NCBI GenBank assembly: GCA_029934095.1
Contig: JAOZMV010000095.1
Location: 1-6,243 of the forward strand
DNA length: 6,243 nt
Origin: Desulfuromusa sp.
GTDB taxonomy: Bacteria; Desulfobacterota; Desulfuromonadia; Desulfuromonadales; Geopsychrobacteraceae
Direction of reading: 5' to 3'
Position numbers and translations under genes: made by a program. Positions 1-5,722 of this stretch are shown in pieces. Below the pieces are notes generated by a model. That model saw nothing but the letters and a program-made list of their open reading frames with translations. It did not search any database and had not been told where the DNA came from. Each line of letters starts with the position of its first letter. Positions within the stretch are counted from its first letter, which is position 1.

Positions 1-308
1 TCAACCAGGGTTTCTTCCTCTCCCTTTTGTTGCTTGTCCTGCTGTTTTTTTAACTTTTCTTCAGCTTTTTTCAATTGCTTTGCCTTTTTCTCGTTTTTTT
101 TCTGTAAATTTTTCTCTTTATTCCGCCAGGCATGGCTGAGCAGAAGCCCCAAAATCACTCCGATAAGCAGTGCAGAGAGAACTAACAGTGCTTGTGAAAC
201 AGAATATTCCCACTTTAGAAAATGGATGGGAATCAAAGTGCCATTCTGCACCACATAAATAAGTACCGGAGTCAAAAGCAATAAACCCGCCAGCAATTTT
301 GTTTTCAT
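1..308 (-). CDS. LapA/DUF1049-family small inner-membrane protein, 3' end outside window
   Basis: The reading frame starts at the ATG at 308-306 and is still open at the window edge after 102 codons. An upstream AGGGGAG (314-320), five bases from the ATG, is a strong ribosome binding site and fixes this start. Two hydrophobic segments (about residues 4-20 and 40-58) flank a short loop containing QNGTLIPIHFLKW. This N-terminal helix, QN..v.i.Fl.W loop and second helix ending in a G-rich stretch (LLIGVILGLLLS) is the LapA/DUF1049 pattern. From residue 61 the chain becomes a very Lys/Glu/Gln-rich, probably coiled-coil cytoplasmic tail. In E. coli, LapA works with LapB in control of lipopolysaccharide synthesis; whether this protein does so here is unknown. 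It lies downstream of the htrA terminator, so it is probably a separate transcription unit. I saw no convincing promoter hexamers in its 5' gap. The family call is fairly secure, the function is not. Confidence 0.8.
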   Translation of the reverse strand, partial: MKTKLLAGLLLLTPVLIYVVQNGTLIPIHFLKWEYSVSQALLVLSALLIGVILGLLLSHAWRNKEKNLQKKNEKKAKQLKKAEEKLKKQQDKQQKGEEETLV

Positions 309-404
309 TTCTACTCCCCTGTTTCACCAGATATACTTTGCTGCGTTCAGGTATAAAACAAAAACCAGCAGTTTGCAGTAAAAAATAACTCTATCGAGAA
401 AAAA

Positions 405-438
405 AGACAAAAAAATGGGGAACCCTGCTGGTTCCCCA
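405..438 (-). terminator. Rho-independent terminator of the response regulator-htrA operon
   Basis: A perfect 9-bp stem (arms 416-424 and 430-438, GGGGAACC core, loop of five bases at 425-429) is followed on the minus strand by a run of seven T, then more T-rich sequence. The T tract is on the minus-strand side only, so it ends transcription coming from htrA and separates that operon from the LapA-like gene. Confidence 0.88.
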
Positions 439-476
439 ATATGAACGTAGGAGGTAACGTCCAAGAAATTTGTATC

Positions 477-510
477 GGTCATCTGATGCTGAGCAGAGCA
501 CCAGATAACC
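477..510 (-). other. 3'-UTR stem-loop just after htrA stop
   Basis: On the minus strand, fourteen bases at 510-497 pair with 490-477 around a six-base loop (491-496). Twelve pairs are Watson-Crick and two are G.U wobbles. On the plus strand the same two positions would be A.C mismatches, so the fold is complete only in RNA read with htrA. It begins eight bases after the htrA stop codon and lacks a T tract, so it is not itself a standard terminator; the real one follows at 405-438. It may be a 3' stabiliser or a processing or protein-binding site; this role is inferred. Confidence 0.55.
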
Positions 511-518
511 TTGGTTGA

Positions 519-1982
519 CTACTTATTGATCCGCAGTGCCAGATAGCGACTCGTGTCACCTTGCCGCACCAGAAGAAGGACAGTTTTCTTGTCACTCTCC
601 TTGATCAACCTTTTCACCTGTTCAGGAGTTTCTACTTCTTTTCGGTTCACTTCTTCAATTAAATGGCCTCGCCGGATTCCAGCGCGTGCGGCTATCGATC
701 CAGGCTCAACCTTACTGATCAGAACTCCATCTATCCCCTCATAGCCAAGCTGTTCAGCCAGATCTGCTGTCAACTTCTGTAAACTGATACCAAGTTCAGA
801 AAGTTCACCACTACTGATCGGATGACCATCTTTATCTGTATCCATGGCACCTATTGTCGCCTTAATTTTTTTCTTGCTTTCCCCACGAAGAACCAGTAAT
901 TCAACCTTGCTTCCTGGTCTGGTCATCGCTACTTTATTGCGAAAGCTCGCAACCGCAGTAACTTTCTCACCATCCAGTTTCAGGATGACATCGCCCTGCT
1001 GCACACCAGCTTTCTCCGCGGGTGAATCTTCCAGCACCTGAGCAACTAATATCCCTTCATGTTGATTAATACCAAAAGACTCCGCCAGATCTTTATTCAA
1101 ATCCTGGATATAAACCCCCAACCGACCACGGGTTACACCACCATCCTGGATCAATTGTTGACGGATGTTCTTGGCCATATTGATTGGAATTGCAAAGCCA
1201 ATCCCCATGTAACCACCGCTACGGCTATAGATTGCGGTATTCATTCCGACAACCTCACCATCCAGATTAACCAATGGTCCACCTGAATTTCCGGGATTGA
1301 TTGCCGCGTCCGTCTGGATAAAGTTTTCATAATCACTCAGGCCCATACCGCTGCGCCCCTTAGCACTGACAATCCCGGCCGTCAGGGTATGGGACAAACC
1401 AAAGGGATTACCAAACGCCAAAACCCAGTCACCAACCTCAAGTTGATCAGAGTCACCCAGTTTTAAAGCCGGGAGTTTCTCATCCACATCAATCTTGATC
1501 AGAGCAACATCGGTAGGGGGATCAGTACCAATAATTTTTGCTTCATATTCACTGCCATCCAGTAATTGAACAGTCACCTTATCCGCATCAGCAACCACAT
1601 GATTATTGGTCATGATGTAACCATCAGCTGAAACAATAAAGCCCGAACCCTGTCCCGCAGCATTGTGCTTGGGAGTTTGGTGAGGTGACCTTTTCTGCTG
1701 CGGAGGCTGACCGAAGAAGCGCCGTAAAAGTTCATCATTAAAAGGGCTGCCACCAAAAGAATCCGAGCCCATACCCCGCTGTTTGACCTCTTTTTCCACC
1801 TTGATAAAAACAACCGCCGAACCAACTTGCTTGGCAACACTCCGGAACGCTTTACCGGTTTCCCGCAGATTCTCCAGCCCAGCATCCTGTGCACTTGCTG
1901 TCCGGGTTGATAATGATCCATCTATTCCAGAGACCAGCAACAGGAGCAGCAAAAGAAAAACTGAATGTTTAACCATGTTCAT
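519..1982 (-). CDS. htrA: HtrA/Do-family periplasmic serine protease (DegP/DegQ-like)
   Basis: A 487-residue protease and chaperone of the periplasm that degrades or holds misfolded envelope proteins. Residues 1-32 form a signal peptide: a short basic start (MNMVKHS), a Leu-rich core and an ASA-Q cleavage site. The trypsin-like domain shows the full triad: His128 in TNNHVV, Asp158 in PPTDVALIK and Ser233 in INPGNSGGPL. The LA-loop region before His128 (about residues 65-112) is short, as in DegQ. PDZ1 covers about 285-378 and PDZ2 about 395-484, the usual two-PDZ plan and length. The chosen ATG (1982-1980) overlaps the upstream stop as ATGA and sits six bases from an AGGGGG. A longer frame from ATG 2000 would put charged MCRGSI before the signal peptide and has a badly spaced ribosome binding site. 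The gene is translationally coupled to the receiver gene before it, and the sigma-54 motif at 2445-2460 probably drives both. No Cys remains in the chosen form, so it is not a lipoprotein. Confidence 0.96.
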   Translation of the reverse strand: MNMVKHSVFLLLLLLLVSGIDGSLSTRTASAQDAGLENLRETGKAFRSVAKQVGSAVVFIKVEKEVKQRGMGSDSFGGSPFNDELLRRFFGQPPQQKRSPHQTPKHNAAGQGSGFIVSADGYIMTNNHVVADADKVTVQLLDGSEYEAKIIGTDPPTDVALIKIDVDEKLPALKLGDSDQLEVGDWVLAFGNPFGLSHTLTAGIVSAKGRSGMGLSDYENFIQTDAAINPGNSGGPLVNLDGEVVGMNTAIYSRSGGYMGIGFAIPINMAKNIRQQLIQDGGVTRGRLGVYIQDLNKDLAESFGINQHEGILVAQVLEDSPAEKAGVQQGDVILKLDGEKVTAVASFRNKVAMTRPGSKVELLVLRGESKKKIKATIGAMDTDKDGHPISSGELSELGISLQKLTADLAEQLGYEGIDGVLISKVEPGSIAARAGIRRGHLIEEVNRKEVETPEQVKRLIKESDKKTVLLLVRQGDTSRYLALRINK

Positions 1983-2401
1983 GATCGACCCCCTACACAT
2001 AAACTCTCCGCTTCAGTCCGGAGGCAGGTGGAGTGAACCAGCTCGATCATTTCGTCCAGGTCAAAAGGCTTATCAATCGTTGCTGTCGCACCAAAACGGC
2101 GTGCGGTAGCATGGGTCATTGTGTCACCAAAGGCGGTCATGCAGATAAAAGGGGGACAACATGGATTGTCAATCTGGCTTTCTAAAACCTCAAGGCCCGA
2201 AAGTGCCGGCATCCTCACATCAGTGATAACCAGATCATATTTGTCGCCCTGTTTCAGTTGCTCCAGTAACTGCAGCCCATTATCGCAACTTGTGACCTGG
2301 TATCCGGCGCGCGATAAAACAACTATCAGCAGTTCGCGCAACTCCAGATCATCCTCAGCGAGAAGTATTTGTGGGTGAATATCGAGACAGACAGCTTCCA
2401 T
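1979..2401 (-). CDS. Receiver-only (single-domain, CheY-like) response regulator
   Basis: A 140-residue cytoplasmic receiver domain with no output domain. The acidic pocket is AEDD (Glu16, Asp17, Asp18), the phosphoacceptor Asp61 in ITDVRMP, the switch Thr89 in MTAFG and the conserved Lys111 in DKPFD, so it should be phosphorylatable. Only about 17 residues follow the last receiver helix, too few for a DNA-binding domain. The start ATG has a GGAG (2411-2414) nine bases upstream. Its stop overlaps the htrA start (ATGA), so the two proteins are made from one message. Position between a kinase/activator operon and a protease suggests a phosphate sink, competitor or partner for the neighbouring kinase; this is inference. 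It carries seven Cys (5, 39, 81, 82, 87, 126, 135), many for a receiver. The receiver call is secure; the partner kinase is not known. Confidence 0.93.
   Translation of the reverse strand: MEAVCLDIHPQILLAEDDLELRELLIVVLSRAGYQVTSCDNGLQLLEQLKQGDKYDLVITDVRMPALSGLEVLESQIDNPCCPPFICMTAFGDTMTHATARRFGATATIDKPFDLDEMIELVHSTCLRTEAESLCVGGRS
1989..1994 (-). promoter_or_regulatory. Ribosome binding site that decides the htrA start
   Basis: AGGGGG on the minus strand lies six bases before the ATG at 1982. It supports that start over the in-frame ATG at 2000 (only GGAGAG three bases away) and over the ATG at 1976 (twelve bases away). It lies inside the end of the receiver gene, consistent with coupled translation. 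Confidence 0.75.
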
Positions 2402-2444
2402 TTAAAAAATCTCCAAAAATTCATACTTGAATAGTCTTTTATTT

Positions 2445-2460
2445 AGCAATCATCATGCCA
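2445..2460 (-). promoter_or_regulatory. Sigma-54 (RpoN) -24/-12 promoter for the receiver-htrA operon
   Basis: The minus strand reads TGGCATG-ATGA-TTGCT, preceded by T. The consensus is YTGGCACG-N4-TTGCW, so only one base of the core differs, and the essential GG and GC doublets are exactly ten bases apart. The expected transcription start is near 2434, giving a leader of about 33 bases before the ATG at 2401. The gene just upstream encodes a sigma-54 activator, and two dyads lie at enhancer distance. A sigma-70 alternative (TTGTCT, then TAAATA) in the same stretch is much weaker. Confidence 0.75.
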
Positions 2461-2501
2461 AAGACAAAGCTCGGAAAATGGGGATTTAGATGGAATCAAG
2501 G

Positions 2502-2539
2502 GTGGGGCAAAAAGACCCTGCGGGGCAGAATGCCCCACA
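2502..2539 (-). promoter_or_regulatory. Tandem dyads: candidate activator enhancer (UAS), or alternative terminator
   Basis: Site 1 (2519-2539) is a 9-3-9 dyad with one mismatch, core GGGGCA-GAA-TGCCCC at 2522-2536. Site 2 (2504-2518) reads GGGGCA-AAA-AGACCC, a degenerate copy. Their centres are 18 bp apart, near -95 and -77 from the predicted sigma-54 start site, where NtrC-type activators usually bind. In RNA, GTGGGGCA at 2502-2509 can also pair perfectly with TGCCCCAC at 2531-2538, competing with the small site-1 hairpin. After that small hairpin on the minus strand comes a run of five T, but only eight bases later, so it would be a poor terminator for the upstream operon. Both roles are possible; the enhancer reading is inferred from position and symmetry. 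Confidence 0.5.
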
Positions 2540-2560
2540 GAGAAGAGGGATTTAAGTTGT

Positions 2561-3928
2561 TCAGCTATCTTTCAATTTACGGTAGAGGGTTTTACGATCC
2601 ACTCCCAATAGCCGGGCTGCCAGAGTTCGATTATCATTCAGCTGTTCGAGAACCTGATGGATATAGCGGCGCTCCATCTCTTCCAGAGGGAGAATATGAC
2701 CGGTCGCAACGAGACTAGCCGGCAACGAAACTCCACCATTGGGATGTCTGATCTGCTCGGGAAAATCCTCCATAATCAGCTGGTCATGGTCAGTGAAGGC
2801 AAGGGCGCGTTCAATCACATTGCGTAACTCACGAACATTCCCTGGCCAGTGGTAAGCCAGCAAACTGGCAGCCGCCGGTTGCGCCAGACCGGACACCGAT
2901 TTATTGAAACGCTGACTGAGTTGCTCGATAAATCTGAACGCCAGAAGCAGGATATCGTTGCCCCGGTCACGAAGCGGTGGCAACTCCAGCTGAATAACGT
3001 TGAGACGGTAAAAAAGATCACTGCGAAATCGCCCCGCTGCTACCGCAGCTGCCAGATCCTGATGACTTGATGCCAACACCCGGACATCACAGTCAATTTC
3101 TTTGCTGCCCCCCAATGGACGAACCTTATGGTCCTCCAGAACCCGCAGCAGTTTAGGTTGCAAAGCCAGAGGCAACTCGGCGATTTCGTCCAGCAACAGA
3201 GTTCCACCCGAAGCCTCAACAAACAACCCTTTACGATTTTCCCGAGCATCAGTAAAAGCACCCCGGACATGACCGAAAAGTTCACTTTCAAGCAGATTTT
3301 CTGGTAAAGCGGCACAGTTTATAGCGATAAAAGGCTCGTCACAGCGCTGACTCTGCTGATGCAGGGCACGGGCCACCAGCTCTTTACCGGTACCACTTTC
3401 ACCACATATAAAAACCGAAGTATCCAAATCGGCGATCCGCATTATTTGCTGTTTGACTTCCTGGAAAACCGGGCTGTCACCCAACATCTCATCATCTGAT
3501 CGCTGGCGGCGCACCTGGTTTTTCAACAGGCGAACCTTCTCCTGCAAATGGCGATGCTGCAAAGCCCGTCCCAGAGAAATGTTCAGGAGATCAAGATCAA
3601 CAGGCTTGGTAACAAAATCGTAGGCTCCGGCTCTGAGGGCTGCGATTGCCGTTTCCAGGCTGCCAAAGGCGGTCATAATTACGACCGGGAGATCCGGACG
3701 GTTGCGCTGAAGTTCGGCACAGAAATCGATCCCGCTGACCCCCGGCATATTGAGATCAGTCAGAACAATATCAATTTCCTGTTGCTGGAGTATTTCGCGA
3801 GCAGCAACCACATTGAGAGCAGTCCGGACGCTGTGACCACGACGGCTGAAATCTTCCTCAAGCAACTCACAGAGAGCTTGATCATCATCAATGACCAGAA
3901 TTTTCCCCGGCAGATTATTTACCGTCAT
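2561..3928 (-). CDS. NtrC/AtoC-family sigma-54-dependent response regulator
   Basis: A 455-residue cytoplasmic transcription activator with three domains. The receiver (about 8-122) has Asp14-Asp16, phosphoacceptor Asp58 in LTDLNMP, Thr86 and Lys108. The AAA+ domain (about 148-375) shows Walker A GESGTGKE (176-183), the sigma-54 contact loop GAFTDA (223-228), Walker B GGTLLLDEIA (241-250), an arginine-finger region RSDLFYRLNV (302-311) and WPGNVREL (361-368). A Fis-type helix-turn-helix ends the protein (about 412-453, TLAARLLGVDRKTLYRKL). The contact loop differs from the classic GAFTGA by Gly to Asp, a variant I recall from other NtrC-family regulators. The ATG overlaps the kinase stop as ATGA and has GGAG (3936-3939) seven bases away, so the two are coupled. 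Its likely targets include the sigma-54 promoter directly downstream; that is inferred from position. The natural signal is unknown. Confidence 0.96.
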   Translation of the reverse strand: MTVNNLPGKILVIDDDQALCELLEEDFSRRGHSVRTALNVVAAREILQQQEIDIVLTDLNMPGVSGIDFCAELQRNRPDLPVVIMTAFGSLETAIAALRAGAYDFVTKPVDLDLLNISLGRALQHRHLQEKVRLLKNQVRRQRSDDEMLGDSPVFQEVKQQIMRIADLDTSVFICGESGTGKELVARALHQQSQRCDEPFIAINCAALPENLLESELFGHVRGAFTDARENRKGLFVEASGGTLLLDEIAELPLALQPKLLRVLEDHKVRPLGGSKEIDCDVRVLASSHQDLAAAVAAGRFRSDLFYRLNVIQLELPPLRDRGNDILLLAFRFIEQLSQRFNKSVSGLAQPAAASLLAYHWPGNVRELRNVIERALAFTDHDQLIMEDFPEQIRHPNGGVSLPASLVATGHILPLEEMERRYIHQVLEQLNDNRTLAARLLGVDRKTLYRKLKDS

Positions 3929-5403
3929 ACCAGTTCTCCACTTGGGTTTTCGGGCAGATAAACACTAAAACAACTTCCCTCTCCGGGAGTGCTGCTGACA
4001 TCAATCCAGCCGCCATGCTCCTCAATAATTCCATGAGCAATTGACAAACCAAGTCCGGTCCCTTGCCCAATATCCTTGGTGGTAAAAAACGGATCAAAAA
4101 TCTGGCGTAGAGTCTCTGGTTCGATTCCTGTCCCCTGGTCACAAACTTGCAAACAAACCCAATTCATATCCCCATTTTCAATATTTTCCGGGGGTTCAAC
4201 AGCTGAAGTATAGCAGCTGATCAAAGTGATATTTCCACCATCCGGCATAGCTTGGATACCGTTCAGTGTCAGGTTGAGCAACACCTGCTGCAGCTGTGCA
4301 GGATCAACATAAACCGGCAACGGCTGTTCAGCCTCGCTGATCACCAGATCAATACCCTGCTCCCGCGCTGTTGGTTCCAGCAGTGGTTTCAGGGTTTGCA
4401 GCACCACACTCAGATCAACCGATTGTTTCTGGGATTTCCCCCGCCGGGCAAAGCTGAGTAACTGGCGCATAATCCCGGTCATACGATCAGCCTGTTCACC
4501 GATAATTGTCGCTGATCGGGAGATATCATCCGGCTTCATCCCGGCACTGTGAATCAATTTAGCACGACCGGCAATAACATTTAACGGTGTTCCCAACTCA
4601 TGAGCTATCCCTGCCGACAGCTGCCCCAAAGTTGCCAGACGTTCCGTATGCCGCAATTTTTCCAGAGCTTCAATTCTTTCGTTATTGGCAATTTGTTCTG
4701 CCGCACGGGCTTCGGCCAATTGACCACGCATGCGTTCGATGGTGCCTGACAGTTCGGCTATTTCACCACTGCCGGGGACATTGATACTGGTGGTAAAGTC
4801 GCCAGAGCCAATCCGTTCCGCCTGGGCGCGCAATTTTCGCATCGGACGACCAATCCAGATGCTGCCGAGGACCCCCATAAGCAGTACCCCGGAGGCGACG
4901 GAAACACCGACCACAATCGCTGAACGGCGAAGACTTTCCTGAACATAATCATGCATTTCATCCATTGATTCAGAAAGCTCAATGGCACCGATTCGACCAT
5001 CTTTTGTATAGAGTGGCAGGTAGGTCAGGAGGAAATCCTGGCCATCGGGCGACCCGGCAAGCAATGCCACCGTCTCTTCATTGTACAAATCTTCCAACTG
5101 TTCAACCGGAACCCGTGGCTGGTGTTGCGATAATATTTCACCGTCAAGCCAGACCCAGCGTACCAGGGTAGATTTATAATCTTGATTGGCTTTCTTCAGG
5201 AAGGCAATTGCAACCGCCTCACCACGCTGCTGCCAGAGTTCGGACACAATAAACCGTAAATTTTCTCCAACATGTCGTGCTTCACGGCTGAGGTTTTTTT
5301 TCAGCTGATCCCGTTCCCGCTGGATCGAGAAATAGCTGTAGGCAGAAAAAACCAGGGCGACCCCGAGGAGAACAGCAAAAGTTATTTTAACAGTCAGACG
5401 CAT
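3925..5403 (-). CDS. Membrane sensor histidine kinase, partner of the sigma-54 activator
   Basis: A 492-residue inner-membrane kinase. Transmembrane helix 1 (about 7-27) and helix 2 (about 161-184) enclose a periplasmic sensor region of about 130 residues; [19 protein letters not shown] (125-143) suggests a PAS/Cache-like fold. A HAMP linker (about 184-236) and a short coiled coil lead to the HisKA domain with phosphoacceptor His268 in [11 protein letters not shown]. The ATPase domain has the N box (Asn377, Asn381), G1 DQGTGI (422-427), F box FDPFFTTK (436-443) and G2 [10 protein letters not shown] (446-455). All catalytic elements are intact. The domain plan is that of kinases paired with NtrC-type regulators, and the four-base overlap with the activator gene makes the pairing near certain. 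No good ribosome binding site precedes the ATG (only GAG/AGAAA), and a palindromic element ends 17 bp upstream. There is no in-frame Met before residue 149, so the start is well placed. The ligand is not evident. Confidence 0.95.
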   Translation of the reverse strand: MRLTVKITFAVLLGVALVFSAYSYFSIQRERDQLKKNLSREARHVGENLRFIVSELWQQRGEAVAIAFLKKANQDYKSTLVRWVWLDGEILSQHQPRVPVEQLEDLYNEETVALLAGSPDGQDFLLTYLPLYTKDGRIGAIELSESMDEMHDYVQESLRRSAIVVGVSVASGVLLMGVLGSIWIGRPMRKLRAQAERIGSGDFTTSINVPGSGEIAELSGTIERMRGQLAEARAAEQIANNERIEALEKLRHTERLATLGQLSAGIAHELGTPLNVIAGRAKLIHSAGMKPDDISRSATIIGEQADRMTGIMRQLLSFARRGKSQKQSVDLSVVLQTLKPLLEPTAREQGIDLVISEAEQPLPVYVDPAQLQQVLLNLTLNGIQAMPDGGNITLISCYTSAVEPPENIENGDMNWVCLQVCDQGTGIEPETLRQIFDPFFTTKDIGQGTGLGLSIAHGIIEEHGGWIDVSSTPGEGSCFSVYLPENPSGELV

Positions 5404-5420
5404 CGTTTCTTTTCTCAGCC

Positions 5421-5584
5421 AGCAGCCTGTCGGACTATCTGGGCTGAAGCGAAAATTTGATCGTTTGAGATCAGATTTTGGCTCATTTGAGAGTAATAGC
5501 CGTAGCTATTGGTCGAAAAGGAGCTGAAATATGAGCCAAACGGACGAATTTGCAGCCAGTCCATTGATAATCCGACAGGCTGCT
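5421..5584. mobile_element. MITE-like palindromic element, 164 bp, non-coding
   Basis: The ends are perfect 14-bp inverted repeats: AGCAGCCTGTCGGA (5421-5434) and its complement (5571-5584). Inside, TTTGGCTCAT (5477-5486) is complementary to 5531-5540, and a central hairpin AATAGC-CGTA-GCTATT (5495-5510) is centred on exactly the same point as the terminal repeats (5502.5). Between these blocks the two halves still share GGCTG, AAATT and CGTTT patches in matching order, with small insertions and deletions, as in a decayed long palindrome. There is no reading frame of interest and no clear target duplication in the flanks. This fits a miniature inverted-repeat element or a large REP/BIME-type repeat moved by a transposase elsewhere. 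It lies between the candidate promoter at 5605-5633 and the kinase start. Confidence 0.6.
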
Positions 5585-5604
5585 AGGAGTTCAAACAGCT
5601 TCTA

Positions 5605-5633
5605 ATCTTGCGTTGCCCTGAGCAGGTTGTCAA
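5605..5633 (-). promoter_or_regulatory. Candidate sigma-70 promoter of the kinase-activator operon
   Basis: A perfect TTGACA (-35, 5628-5633) is followed after 17 bases by CAAGAT (5605-5610), which matches only three of six -10 positions. It lies downstream of the tatC terminator and is the best promoter-like sequence in this gap. If real, transcription would begin close to or within the edge of the palindromic element, which would then form most of the 5' leader. The weak -10 keeps this uncertain. Confidence 0.35.
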
Positions 5634-5650
5634 GCAGCAGGAAAATTCTT

Positions 5651-5693
5651 CAAAAAAAATAAAAGCCCGATCACAATGACCGGGCTTTTATTT
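5651..5693 (-). terminator. Rho-independent terminator of tatC
   Basis: A 13-bp stem (5657-5669 with 5681-5693; core AAAAGCCCG/CGGGCTTTT) encloses an eleven-base loop. On the minus strand it runs into an uninterrupted T tract (5652-5659). It lies about 30 bases after the tatC stop. The plus-strand side is also T-rich, so it could work in both directions, but no convergent gene is present. Confidence 0.9.
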
Positions 5694-5722
5694 CAACCAG
5701 TTACATATTATATCAATTGATC

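Noticed and set aside
34..258. Plus-strand Phe/Ser-rich frame opposite the LapA-like gene.
   Set aside because: Its composition is the complement of the Lys-rich coiled-coil codons and it has no ribosome binding site.
441..518. Plus-strand TAGGAGGTAAC resembling a ribosome binding site after htrA, and a short ATG frame of about 25 codons.
   Set aside because: No start codon at proper spacing follows the motif, and the tiny frame has no supporting features.
1983..2000. Longer HtrA start at the ATG at 2000 (adds MCRGSI).
   Set aside because: The ribosome binding site is badly spaced there, while the ATG at 1982 has AGGGGG at six bases and an ATGA overlap with the preceding stop.
1783..2109. 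Plus-strand 108-residue open frame across the receiver-htrA junction.
   Set aside because: It shadows two well-supported minus-strand genes and shows no family features.
2494..2506. IHF-like core AATCAA between the dyads and the sigma-54 promoter.
   Set aside because: The TTR half of the consensus is missing at the required distance.
3548..3961. Plus-strand 137-residue open frame.
   Set aside because: It is antisense to the activator receiver and kinase end, has no recognisable domain and is explained by the minus-strand coding frames.
5585..5650. Small gene or second element copy between the palindrome and the tatC terminator.
   Set aside because: Only 66 bp with no start-site features; it holds just the TTGACA candidate and a short CCTG-N2-CAGG dyad.
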